Below are positions 25,516-33,450 of a stretch of DNA of 64,000 nt, one piece after another; the stretch's first letter is position 1; the number at the start of each line of letters is the position of its first letter. Below the pieces are notes generated by a model that saw nothing but the letters and a program-made list of their open reading frames with translations, had not been told where the DNA came from and searched no databases. Where the stretch lies: the NCBI GenBank assembly GCA_003223645.1, contig QHVT01000005.1, forward strand, positions 372,001 to 436,000, in the 5' to 3' direction. The DNA is from Acidobacteriota bacterium. Its GTDB lineage: Bacteria > Acidobacteriota > Thermoanaerobaculia > Gp7-AA8. The translations under genes were made by a program, and so were the position numbers.

Positions 25516-26907
25516 TCATCTCCGCTCCCTCGCGAGCGCCGCGCTCAGCGCGGATGCGTAGCCGTCGAGTTGTTCGCGCGAGTGCAGCTCGGTGACCGCG
25601 ACGAGGAAGTCGCGCTCGTGTCCGTCGAAGAACATCCCGATCGGGATTCCGCCGAGAAACTTCTCGTGCTCGAGATCGCGCAGGATCTCTTCCGCCGGGA
25701 ACGGCGTGCGCACGACGAACTCGTTGTACACCGGACCCGCGAACGGCAGCTCGACGCCGCTGATCGATTTCAATCGTCCGCGCAGATACGCGGCCTTCTG
25801 CAAGCACTGCGTCGCAACTTCACGCAGTCCCTGTTTGCCCATCAGCGACAGGTAAATGTTCGCGGCGAGCGCGATGAGCGCCTGATTGGTGCAGATGTTC
25901 GACGTCGCCTTTCCGCGGCGAATGTGCTGCTCGCGCGTCGCGAGCGTGAGGACGTACGCGCGCTTGCCGTCGACGTCGACGGTCTCGCCGACGAGGCGTC
26001 CCGGCATTTGCCGTTTCAACGCGTCGCGCACGACCATGAAGCCGACGTACGGTCCGCCGAACTGCGTCGGGACGCCCCACGCCTGCCCTTCGCCGCAGCA
26101 GATGTCGAAGCCGTGCTCTCCCGGAGGCGCGAGGATGCCGAACGACGTCGCCTCGGCGACGACCGCGATCTTAGTGACGCCTTCCGTCGCTTTCGCGATC
26201 GCGTCGTAGTCTTCGATGACGCCGAGGAAGTTCGGTGACTGGATGGCGAGTGCGAATGCGCCGTCACATGCAGCGCGCAGTGCATCCATGTCGACGCGTC
26301 CGTCGTCGGACCACGGCACTTCGACGATCTCGATGCCGAGGTTTTGAATGTATGTACGAACGGTTTGCCGATAGTGCGGATGGATCGACTTCGCGAGCAC
26401 GACTTTTTTCTTGCCCTTGACCAGCCGCTCCGCCATCAGCACCGCTTCGCAAAGCGCGGTCGATCCGTCGTACATCGACGCGTTGGCGACGTCGAGTCCC
26501 GTCAGCAGACACTGATGCGTCTGATACTCGAAGATCGACTGCAGCGTTCCCTGCGAGATCTCCGGCTGATACGGCGTGTACGCGGTCAGAAACTCCGCGC
26601 GCTGGATCAGGTGATCGACGCATGACGGCTGATAGTGCGCGTACGCGCCGCCGCCGAGGAACGAGACGTGATCGGCGGAGGTCTTGTTGCGCGATGCGAG
26701 CGCGCGGAACCACTGCCGCGTCTCGACCTCCGACCACGGGCCGGGGATGTTCAGCAGGTCGTCGAGCTTGACGTCGGCGGGGATCGAGTCGAACAGACGA
26801 TCGATCGAGTCGATGCCGATCGTCGCGAGCATTTCGCGGATGTCTTCACCCGCGTTGGAGATGTACCGATGGGAAGAACCGGGATCGATGGGATCAGGAA
26901 GGTTCAC
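25516..26907 (-). CDS. gcvPA: Glycine dehydrogenase (decarboxylating) subunit 1
   Basis: 463 residues. Characteristic segments are SFLGGGAYAHYQPSCVDHLI, YTPYQPEISQGTLQSIFEYQ, ASMYDGSTALCEA and GKATSNICTNQALIA, which mark the N-terminal half of glycine decarboxylase in organisms with split P-protein. The start is GTG at 26907, overlapping the gcvH stop in a GTGA junction, so translation is coupled. Works as a heterotetramer with GcvPB. Confidence 0.95.
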   Translation of the reverse strand: MNLPDPIDPGSSHRYISNAGEDIREMLATIGIDSIDRLFDSIPADVKLDDLLNIPGPWSEVETRQWFRALASRNKTSADHVSFLGGGAYAHYQPSCVDHLIQRAEFLTAYTPYQPEISQGTLQSIFEYQTHQCLLTGLDVANASMYDGSTALCEAVLMAERLVKGKKKVVLAKSIHPHYRQTVRTYIQNLGIEIVEVPWSDDGRVDMDALRAACDGAFALAIQSPNFLGVIEDYDAIAKATEGVTKIAVVAEATSFGILAPPGEHGFDICCGEGQAWGVPTQFGGPYVGFMVVRDALKRQMPGRLVGETVDVDGKRAYVLTLATREQHIRRGKATSNICTNQALIALAANIYLSLMGKQGLREVATQCLQKAAYLRGRLKSISGVELPFAGPVYNEFVVRTPFPAEEILRDLEHEKFLGGIPIGMFFDGHERDFLVAVTELHSREQLDGYASALSAALARERR

Positions 26908-27302
26908 TTCGCGCTCTCAGCCTCGATGTACTCGTCGTATTCATCCGCCCCCATCAGCTCGTCCAGTTCGCTCGGATCGCTCATGCGAATCTTCACGAGC
27001 CAGCCGTCGCCGTACGGGTCGGTGTTGACCAGGTCGGGCTTTTCGGTGAGCGCTTCGTTGATCTCGATCACTTCGCCGGACACCGGCGCGAAGAGATCGG
27101 AGACGGCTTTGACCGACTCGATCGTGCCCATCTCTTCGTTCGCATCGATCTGCGTGCCAACCGCGGGCAGCTCGACCATCACGACGTCGCCGAGCTCTTT
27201 CTGCGCGTACTCGGTGATGCCGACCATCGCGACGTCGCCTTCGGCGTGCGCGTACTCGTGGCTCTTGGCATAGCGGTTGTCTTCGGGAATCGAGCTGGAC
27301 AT
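26904..27302 (-). CDS. gcvH: Glycine cleavage system H protein
   Basis: 132 residues. The lipoylation site is the lysine in GTIESVKAVSDLFAPVSG; VGITEYAQKELGDVVMVELP precedes it as in all H proteins. ATG 27302 is preceded by AAGGAG eight bases upstream. It shuttles the aminomethyl group from P to T protein on its lipoyl arm. Lies 23 bases after gcvT and overlaps gcvPA. Confidence 0.96.
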   Translation of the reverse strand: MSSSIPEDNRYAKSHEYAHAEGDVAMVGITEYAQKELGDVVMVELPAVGTQIDANEEMGTIESVKAVSDLFAPVSGEVIEINEALTEKPDLVNTDPYGDGWLVKIRMSDPSELDELMGADEYDEYIEAESAK

Positions 27303-27325
27303 CTGCGGTACTCCTTGACCGCGCG

Positions 27326-28423
27326 TCATTTCGCGCGTTTGTAGAAAGGCGTTGGGACGACCCGGGCCCGGGCTTCTTTGCCGCGAATGTCGATCGTGAA
27401 TTCGCTGCCTTGGGCTGATTTGTCGAGCGGAAGATACGCGAGACCGATCGATTTTTTCAACGTCGGCGAATGCGTGCCGCTGGTGACGACCCCGATCTCT
27501 TTGCCGCCCTCGACGATCTTGAATCCGTGGCGGGCGATGCCGCGGTCGAGCAGCTCGAATCCGACGAGCTTGCGCGGCGGCCCGTCCGCCTTTTCCTTCG
27601 CCAGCACGTCGTGTCCGTTGAACGCGCCCTTGTCGAGCTTCACGATCCACGCGAGATCGGCCTGGATCGGGGTCGTGGTGTCGTCGATGTCGTTGCCGTA
27701 CAGCGCCATCTTCGCCTCGAGGCGCAGCGTGTCGCGCGCGCCGAGGCCGCACGGCTTGACGCCTTCGTGCACGAGCTTCTTCATCAGCTTCGGCGCGTGA
27801 TCGGGCGCGATGTAGACCTCGAATCCGTCCTCGCCGGTGTAGCCGGTGCGCGAGACGATCGCCGGCGCGTGATCGACGTTGCCGCGCTCGAAGCGGTAGT
27901 ACTTGATCTTCGAGAGATGAATGTCGGTCAGCGGCTGCAGTTTCTTCTCCGCGTCCGGACCCTGGATCGCGAGCTGCGCCCAGTTCGCGCTCTCGTTCAC
28001 GACCGCGACGTCGAGGATTTCCTGCTGCGAGCGGAACCAGGCGAGGTCTTTGTCGGCGTTGGATGCGTTGACGACGATGAAGTACTCGTGCTCGGCGATG
28101 CGGTAGATGATGATGTCGTCGACGAACGTGCCGTTCGGATAAAGCAGGCCGGTGTACTGCGCGCGTCCGTCGGTCAGCTGCGAAACGTCGTTCGACGTCG
28201 TCTTCTGCAAAAACTCGAGCGCCTGCGGGCCTTTGACCGTGATCTCGCCCATGTGCGAGACGTCGAACACGCCGGCCTTCGTGCGCACGGCCTCGTGCTC
28301 CTCGAGGATGCCGCTGTACTGGACGGGAAGCTCCCATCCGCCGAAGTCGACCATCTTGCCGCCGAGCTCCTTCTCGACTGCGTTCAGCGGGGTCTTTTTC
28401 AACGGTCCGTGGGACTCTGACAT
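27326..28423 (-). CDS. gcvT: Glycine cleavage system T protein (aminomethyltransferase)
   Basis: 365 residues from ATG 28423, chosen because GGAGG stands five bases upstream and the family begins at KKTPLNAVEKELGGKMVDFGG. GVFDVSHMGEI, LARDTLRLEAKMALYG-like (ARDTLRLEAKMALYGND) and SRTGYTGEDGFEVYI are diagnostic. It transfers the methylene group to tetrahydrofolate. First gene of the operon. The 123-base divergent gap to the sigma gene contains no recognisable glycine riboswitch core. Confidence 0.95.
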   Translation of the reverse strand: MSESHGPLKKTPLNAVEKELGGKMVDFGGWELPVQYSGILEEHEAVRTKAGVFDVSHMGEITVKGPQALEFLQKTTSNDVSQLTDGRAQYTGLLYPNGTFVDDIIIYRIAEHEYFIVVNASNADKDLAWFRSQQEILDVAVVNESANWAQLAIQGPDAEKKLQPLTDIHLSKIKYYRFERGNVDHAPAIVSRTGYTGEDGFEVYIAPDHAPKLMKKLVHEGVKPCGLGARDTLRLEAKMALYGNDIDDTTTPIQADLAWIVKLDKGAFNGHDVLAKEKADGPPRKLVGFELLDRGIARHGFKIVEGGKEIGVVTSGTHSPTLKKSIGLAYLPLDKSAQGSEFTIDIRGKEARARVVPTPFYKRAK

Positions 28424-28546
28424 GCAGCCTCCGAGAGAGGACGCGTACCGTAACACAGAACGGCAGCCGCTCACCGCGCGTCGAAACGTGCGGTGCGAGT
28501 AAGCGTTTTTGCGGGTGCATCGGTACATGAGGGTGAGACGGCAGAA

Positions 28547-29122
28547 ATGACCGCCGAGACCTTAGTGATCGATGAACCGGAAACCACAGCAAATACGCCG
28601 GCGCTGTTGCAAACGATCCGAGCCGCACGCTCGGGCGACGGCACGGCCTTCGAGGAAATCATGGTGCTGACGGAGCGGCGCGTCGCCCAGATCGCGTGGC
28701 GGATCCTCGGCGACGCCGAGGAAGTGAAAGACGCGATGCAGGAAACGTTCTTGCGCCTCTTCCGCTACCTCGGCAAATTCGACGAGAAGAAAGACTTCGT
28801 CGCGTGGCTCTCACGCATCACCGTCAACGCCTGCATCGATCTACGGCGGCGCCGGCGTCCGACTGCTCCGCTTCCCGAACTTACGTTCGACGCGGCGTCG
28901 ATCGAAGACGTGCTCATTCAACGCAGCAACCGCGCGCTGCTGACGCAGGCGATCGACACGCTCGCGCCGCGCGAGCGCGCGGCGATCCTGCTGCGCGACG
29001 TCGAAGGATTGCCGACCGACGAAGTCGCCGCCGCGATGGGCAACAACATCGCGACCGTGCGCGTGCAGCTGAGCCGCGCGCGCGCCAAGCTGCGCAAGAT
29101 CATCGAAGGGATGCAGCGATGA
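28547..29122 (+). CDS. ECF-type RNA polymerase sigma factor
   Basis: 191 residues from ATG 28547. Region 2: AQIAWRILGDAEEVKDAMQE and DFVAWLSRITVNACIDLRRR. Region 4: LAPRERAAILLRDVEGLPTD then AAAMGNNIATVRVQLSRARA. First gene of a three-gene unit with overlapping stops and starts (sigma, membrane-anchored anti-sigma-like protein, secretin-like protein). It differs from the sigma factor at 18619-19206 in its neighbours and its linker, so it answers a different signal. Confidence 0.92.
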   Translation: MTAETLVIDEPETTANTPALLQTIRAARSGDGTAFEEIMVLTERRVAQIAWRILGDAEEVKDAMQETFLRLFRYLGKFDEKKDFVAWLSRITVNACIDLRRRRRPTAPLPELTFDAASIEDVLIQRSNRALLTQAIDTLAPRERAAILLRDVEGLPTDEVAAAMGNNIATVRVQLSRARAKLRKIIEGMQR

Positions 29123-29547
29123 ACCTGCAACATCTGCGCGACGACTGCCCGCTGACCGAATTCGACTTCGCCGCCGTGCGTGCACGCGTGCGGTCGGAGA
29201 TTGCGCGCCGTCAGCAGCGAAGGGCGTGGGTGTTCCGGTTTGCGAGCGCGTTCGTCGCCGCGGCGCTCGCGGTGCTCGCGTTGATTCCTTCGCAACCACC
29301 ACAGGCGCCTTCCGGTGTTACGCGCGCTGCCTTTGTGGTGACCGCTGCCCCCAGCGGTTACACGGTGCGTAGCACCGTTGCCGCCGCCACGAGCGGCGGC
29401 GTGACCGCTGGGGGCAGCGGTCACCACAAAGTCCATCGGCATCATGTCAAGGAATTGACACCCCAAGTCGCCGTCTCCCGCATCGAAATCCACACTGCCG
29501 ATCCCGATGTCCGCATCATCTGGATCGTTCCGAAGGAGAATTCATGA
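29119..29547 (+). CDS. Putative anti-sigma factor with palindrome-encoded segment
   Basis: 142 residues starting at ATG overlapping the sigma stop. A short basic N-terminal region ([18 protein letters not shown]) precedes one membrane segment ([16 protein letters not shown]) and a periplasmic tail. No zinc motif is present. Position and single membrane pass suggest it anchors or regulates the sigma factor; this is inference. About 34 residues ([20 protein letters not shown]... to ...GGSGHHK) are encoded by a 101-base inverted repeat. The true anti-sigma surface may therefore be only the N-terminal 70 residues. Stop overlaps the next ATG. Confidence 0.65.
   Translation: MNLQHLRDDCPLTEFDFAAVRARVRSEIARRQQRRAWVFRFASAFVAAALAVLALIPSQPPQAPSGVTRAAFVVTAAPSGYTVRSTVAAATSGGVTAGGSGHHKVHRHHVKELTPQVAVSRIEIHTADPDVRIIWIVPKENS
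29331..29431. repeat. In-frame long hairpin inside anti-sigma-like gene
   Basis: Arms 29331-29361 and 29401-29431 pair over 31 bases with a single T/C difference (CTTTGTGGTGACCGCTGCCC... and complement). Two inner hairpins occupy the loop (GGTGC/GCACC and GCCGCCGC/GCGGCGGC). The element leaves the reading frame open. Confidence 0.95.
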
Positions 29548-30314
29548 AACGCATTGCATTGATCGTCTTTCTCTCGTTCGCGGCCTTCGCGCAAAACCAG
29601 AAACCGGCCGAGGACGAGTTCAACAACATCAAGGAGTACAAGAACAAGATCTTCACGATCCAGAACGGCGACGTGCGCTCGATCGCCGGCGCGATCAAGC
29701 TGCTCGGCAGCGGATTCAAAGGCGCGGAAATCAGCATCAACGAAGAGCTGCGCACGATCACCGCGCGCGACTTTCCGGAAAATCTCGCGGCGATGGAAGA
29801 CGCGATCAAGCGTCTCGACAAGCCCGCACCGAAAAGCGCGGACATCGAGATGAAGATCTCGGTGCTCATCGCATCGAAGACGCCGCTGGCGAACGCTGCG
29901 CTGCCCGACGAGCTCGCGCCGGTTGTCAAACAGCTGCAGTCGACGCTGCGCTACAGCTACTACGGGCTCATGACGTCGATGGTGAATCGCACGACGCTCG
30001 GCAACGGCATCCGCGGCTCCGGCGTCGCCGAGCCGACGCTCCTCGGCATGACCGCCTCGCAGGACCGTCCGGTTTTCTACGAGTACAGCCTGCGCAAGAT
30101 CACGTCCGCGGACCCGACGCATTCGACGATCGACATCGACGACTTCAACTTCTCGATGCGCGTGCCGATCGACGTCGGCACGAACAACATTCAGTACCAG
30201 TCGGTCGGCTTCAACACGCCGGTGTCGATCCGTCAGGGTGAAAAGGTCGTCATCGGAACGACGACGATGCGCGACAAAGCATTGGTGGTTGTGGTGACGG
30301 CGAGCGTAAACTGA
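29544..30314 (+). CDS. Secreted secretin-N-domain-like protein
   Basis: 256 residues with signal peptide [17 protein letters not shown]. Residues ~35-95 ([20 protein letters not shown]...[14 protein letters not shown]...[13 protein letters not shown]) resemble the N1/STN ring-building module of type II/III secretins: a strand, helix, strand, then INEELRTI-type and a closing helix. The rest ([40 protein letters not shown]) resembles the start of the secretin gate but is too short for a pore. Third gene of the sigma operon, overlapping start (ATGA). Likely periplasmic or outer-membrane accessory; the exact role is unknown. Confidence 0.7.
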   Translation: MKRIALIVFLSFAAFAQNQKPAEDEFNNIKEYKNKIFTIQNGDVRSIAGAIKLLGSGFKGAEISINEELRTITARDFPENLAAMEDAIKRLDKPAPKSADIEMKISVLIASKTPLANAALPDELAPVVKQLQSTLRYSYYGLMTSMVNRTTLGNGIRGSGVAEPTLLGMTASQDRPVFYEYSLRKITSADPTHSTIDIDDFNFSMRVPIDVGTNNIQYQSVGFNTPVSIRQGEKVVIGTTTMRDKALVVVVTASVN

Positions 30315-30325
30315 CGTGCGGAGCA

Positions 30326-30410
30326 GGTCATCCTGAGGCCCGCAGAGGCCGAAGGATCTCACGTTACGTAGACTGAGATCCTTCGCCGCGCTTCGCCGGC
30401 TCAGGATGAC
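30326..30410. repeat. GGTCATCCTGAGG-family inverted repeat
   Basis: GGTCATCCTGAGGCCCGCAG... at 30326-30361 pairs with ...GGCTCAGGATGAC ending 30410; the loop is about 12 bases. Contains the GCCGAAGGATCT word typical of this dispersed family. Lies between the secretin-like gene and xerD. Confidence 0.85.
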
Positions 30411-30430
30411 GGAAGTAGCGGAGGGCGGGT

Positions 30431-31333
30431 GTGACGAACGAAATCGGCAGCTTTCTCGATTACCTCACGTACGAGCGGAATGTCTCGCCGAACACCGTCA
30501 CCGCCTACCGCGACGACCTCGAGTCGCTCACCGCGTTTCTCTGCAACGACTACTTCACGATGGCGCGCGAGGAGCTCGACCTGCGCCGTGTCGATCACCT
30601 CGCGGTGCGCTCGTACCTCGCGCATCTCTCGCGCCGTAAACTGAGCCGCGCCTCCATGGCGCGGCATCTTTCCGCGATGCGCACGTTTTTCAAGTGGCTC
30701 GTGCGCGAGGGAATCGTCGAGGCGAATCCCGCGCGCATGGTCGCGACTCCGAAACGCGAGAAACATCTCCCCGCGGTCATGCAGACGTCCGACGTCGCGC
30801 TGCTCATCGAACAACCCGACCGCGAGTCGACGCTCGGCGTTCGCGACGCGGCGTGGATGGAGCTGATGTACGCGTCCGGCCTGCGCATCAGCGAAGTCGT
30901 GGGGATCGACATCGACGATCTGGAGCTGCGCTCGCGCCTCGTGAAAGTGCACGGCAAGGGATCGAAGGAGCGCATCGTGCCGTTCGGATCGAAGGCGGAA
31001 GCCGCGTTGCGCGCGTATCTCGCGAAGCGCGGCGAGCTGACCGACGATCCCGAAGAGCAGGCGCTGTTCGTCAACTACCGCGGCGGCCGCATCACGACGC
31101 GCAGCGTGCACCGCCTTTTCGACGGCTACCTTCGTAAAGCCGCGCTGCGCTCCGGAATCTCGCCGCATACCATGCGCCATTCATTCGCCACCCACCTCCT
31201 CACCGCCGGCGCCGACCTCCGCGCGATCCAGGAGCTCCTCGGCCACGCGTCGCTCTCGACGACGCAGAAGTACACGCACCTGAATGACTGGCAGCTGATC
31301 GCGGTGTACAAGAAGGCGCATCCACGCGCGTGA
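30431..31333 (+). CDS. xerD: Tyrosine site-specific recombinase XerC/XerD
   Basis: 300 residues, standard chromosomal Xer length. Catalytic residues are present: Arg in ASGLRISEVVG, Lys in HGKGSKERIVP, His-x-x-Arg in SPHTMRHSFATHLL, His in LGHASLSTTQ and the nucleophile Tyr in KYTHLN. It would resolve chromosome dimers at dif. Whether it is XerC or XerD by ancestry cannot be decided here. GTG start at 30431. It sits far from the tRNA-Pro island, so it is unlikely to be that island's integrase. Confidence 0.9.
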   Translation: MTNEIGSFLDYLTYERNVSPNTVTAYRDDLESLTAFLCNDYFTMAREELDLRRVDHLAVRSYLAHLSRRKLSRASMARHLSAMRTFFKWLVREGIVEANPARMVATPKREKHLPAVMQTSDVALLIEQPDRESTLGVRDAAWMELMYASGLRISEVVGIDIDDLELRSRLVKVHGKGSKERIVPFGSKAEAALRAYLAKRGELTDDPEEQALFVNYRGGRITTRSVHRLFDGYLRKAALRSGISPHTMRHSFATHLLTAGADLRAIQELLGHASLSTTQKYTHLNDWQLIAVYKKAHPRA

Positions 31334-31334
31334 C

Positions 31335-31432
31335 GGCGCGAATTGAGGATTGAGAATTGAGGATTGAGAATTGAGGATTGAGGCTAGGCCGGAACGACTT
31401 CCTCAATCCTCAATCCACAATCCTCAATCCCG
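31335..31432. repeat. Inverted repeat of GATTGAGAATTGAG words
   Basis: Left arm about 31335-31384 iterates AATTGAGGATTGAG; right arm about 31400-31432 gives CCTCAATCCTCAATCCACAA words. Same family as 9471-9562. The centre GGCTAGGCCGGAACGAC resembles the AAGCCTAGCCGAAGAC centre of the other copy in opposite orientation. Confidence 0.8.
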
Positions 31433-31450
31433 ATTCTCTAGAATCGGCCT

Positions 31451-33280
31451 GTGATCCGCGCGATCGTCCATCACGGCTTTCTCGGAACGACCATCGAATA
31501 CTTCGCCGTCGTCGCGGGTCTCGACGTCGAAAAGCGTTTCTTCTTCGAGCAGATCGCGAGCAAGCGCGGCGACGTCGTGCGCTACTTCGGCGGCACGTCG
31601 GAGATCGTGCTCAACCCCGAGGGCGTGCGGTTCCGCGGGAACGGCGGGATCTTCGGCGAGTACATGTTCGGCGGACATCTGCCCGTCGGCGATCTCCTGA
31701 ACGACGAAGTCGTGAATCGCCTCGTTCTGTTCGGAACGATGGTCGACTCGCGTCACGAGCTGCACTTCACGACCAACACCGAAGGCTTCGAGCGCTGGGA
31801 CAACCTGTTCCTGCAAGGCAACGCCGTCGCGAACTACTTGTTCTTTCTCGACGATCGCAAGAAATACGCGGACGTCGGCGACCGGCAGGAAGCGACGCTG
31901 AAATCGATCGGCAAGCTGCTCAAGCGCTCGAAGAAAGTCGCGAATGGAAACTTTCTCGCGCTCGCGCAGGAGATCCTGGAGGCGCTCAACGAGCCGCAGA
32001 CGACGATCGTGGTCGTACGCGCGGTCCATCGCGCGAACCAGAAGTTCGCGGAGATTTGCGAGAAGGCATACGCGTCGACGCGCTCGCTCGATGACGTCTC
32101 GTCCGCGCTCGGAGAGCTGCCGATCGAGCCGTATCAGCGCGAGCGCATCCAGATCGACGTCATCTATCACCATCCCGACAATCAGGAACTGATCGACGAA
32201 TACAAGCGCATCCTTGCGTCGTGCGCCGGCTCGACGATCGACTCCTCGGCGCGCGCGCGCCTGATGCGCCTGCGCACGCTGTCGCTGCGCAACGATGTGC
32301 CGCTCTCGATTTTCGACACGCTCGAAGAGATCGTGCTGCAGGAGCCGCGCGCCGTCGCACACAAAATCGACGAGCCCGATTACATCCGCTCCACGCGCGA
32401 GATCCTCGGCGGCTTCCTGTTGGGCCGCAACATCACGCGCAAGCTGTCGTCGCTCGATCTCGTGCAGCTGATGGACAACAAGCAGAAAGCGGCCGCGAAT
32501 CGCGATCAGACCTTCGAGGAACTGCTGCTCGAAACGGGACGCCTGATCGACGAGATCGGACGCGAGGAAGAAGACTACGAGCGGCTCGAATCATTCGGCG
32601 AGCTGGTCACGCTCTTCGACCGCATCGATCACACGACGACGCTCGTCAACAAGCTCGCGTTCATGGACGACGTCGAGCTGACGCCGGAACAGGTCCGCTC
32701 TCTTCTCGGCAACATGCAGGTCTTCGAGAAGATGCAGCGCGGCTTGTTCCAGCAGCTCTTCATCGATCCGGTCGTCAACAACGAATACGCGCTCGCGTAC
32801 GGAAAGAAAAAACTCTACGCGCTCACCCTCGGCCTCATCTCGATCGAGAACAACGAGGCATCGATCGCCGACGTCGTGACGTCGATCGCGCGGCTCAACC
32901 TGCACGAGCGCGCGTACTTTGCCGCGTACAACCTCGCGCGGCGGCGGATGGCGAATTTCTATCTCGAGCTCAATACCGCCGAGGGACGCGAGACGTTCCG
33001 AAGAGAAATCCGGGGAGAGATCGCGCACGACCGCCAGCTGCATGATCTCGTGACGGACACGCTGCTCGAAGAAGTGATCACCAAGATCCGCCTCGAGGCG
33101 TTCTACATCAACCAGCTTCTGCCGCGCATCGTCGACGAACAGGACGCGCGCCTGCGCAACGACTTTCTCTCGAACTCCGGCCTCGACCGCTTCCAGGTCG
33201 AAGAGCTGGAGAGCGAATACTTCGAGATGCGTGCGTTTCCGGCCGCTCTTCTGGAGGTGATCCAGCGGCCCGCTGTGTAG
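31451..33280 (+). CDS. Large conserved-type protein of unknown function (TIGR04442-like?)
   Basis: 609 residues from GTG 31451. The first ~170 residues are mixed alpha/beta (VIRAIVHHGFLGTTIEYFAV, RYFGGTSEIVLNPEGVRFRG); the rest is helical and highly charged (ILGGFLLGRNITRKLSSLDL, QKAAANRDQTFEELLLETGR). No signal peptide, membrane segment or catalytic motif is evident. Size and beginning recall an uncharacterised family I know as TIGR04442 from deltaproteobacteria, but I could not check this. No operon partner is evident; repeats flank both sides. Confidence 0.75.
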   Translation: MIRAIVHHGFLGTTIEYFAVVAGLDVEKRFFFEQIASKRGDVVRYFGGTSEIVLNPEGVRFRGNGGIFGEYMFGGHLPVGDLLNDEVVNRLVLFGTMVDSRHELHFTTNTEGFERWDNLFLQGNAVANYLFFLDDRKKYADVGDRQEATLKSIGKLLKRSKKVANGNFLALAQEILEALNEPQTTIVVVRAVHRANQKFAEICEKAYASTRSLDDVSSALGELPIEPYQRERIQIDVIYHHPDNQELIDEYKRILASCAGSTIDSSARARLMRLRTLSLRNDVPLSIFDTLEEIVLQEPRAVAHKIDEPDYIRSTREILGGFLLGRNITRKLSSLDLVQLMDNKQKAAANRDQTFEELLLETGRLIDEIGREEEDYERLESFGELVTLFDRIDHTTTLVNKLAFMDDVELTPEQVRSLLGNMQVFEKMQRGLFQQLFIDPVVNNEYALAYGKKKLYALTLGLISIENNEASIADVVTSIARLNLHERAYFAAYNLARRRMANFYLELNTAEGRETFRREIRGEIAHDRQLHDLVTDTLLEEVITKIRLEAFYINQLLPRIVDEQDARLRNDFLSNSGLDRFQVEELESEYFEMRAFPAALLEVIQRPAV

Positions 33281-33290
33281 TCGCTTTTCA

Positions 33291-33426
33291 AGTTTATCCC
33301 GCGCGCAGACGCGGGATCTCCGGTTACACCGCGCTGCCGGGTGCCACTGGCGCCGCACGTGCACCGACATTGGTAATTCTCGTCGCGGTATAACCAGAGA
33401 TCCCGCGTCTGCGCGCGGGATAAACT
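33291..33426. repeat. AGTTTATCCC inverted repeat, long form
   Basis: AGTTTATCCCGCGCGCAGAC at the left and TCTGCGCGCGGGATAAACT at the right, inner GGGATCTCCGGTTACACCGC against GCGGTATAACCAGAGATCCC. Interior ~50 bases is unique. Third copy of this family in the window. Confidence 0.88.
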
Positions 33427-33450
33427 CAGAGAGAAACCAAAACCAAACAA

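Noticed and set aside
28424-28546. Glycine riboswitch upstream of gcvT
   Set aside because: The 123-base divergent gap shows no tandem aptamer-like conserved core and is too short for one plus a promoter.
30431-31333. Integrase of the tRNA-Pro island
   Set aside because: It is a standard-length Xer recombinase 25 kb away in a housekeeping setting, with no att sites around it.
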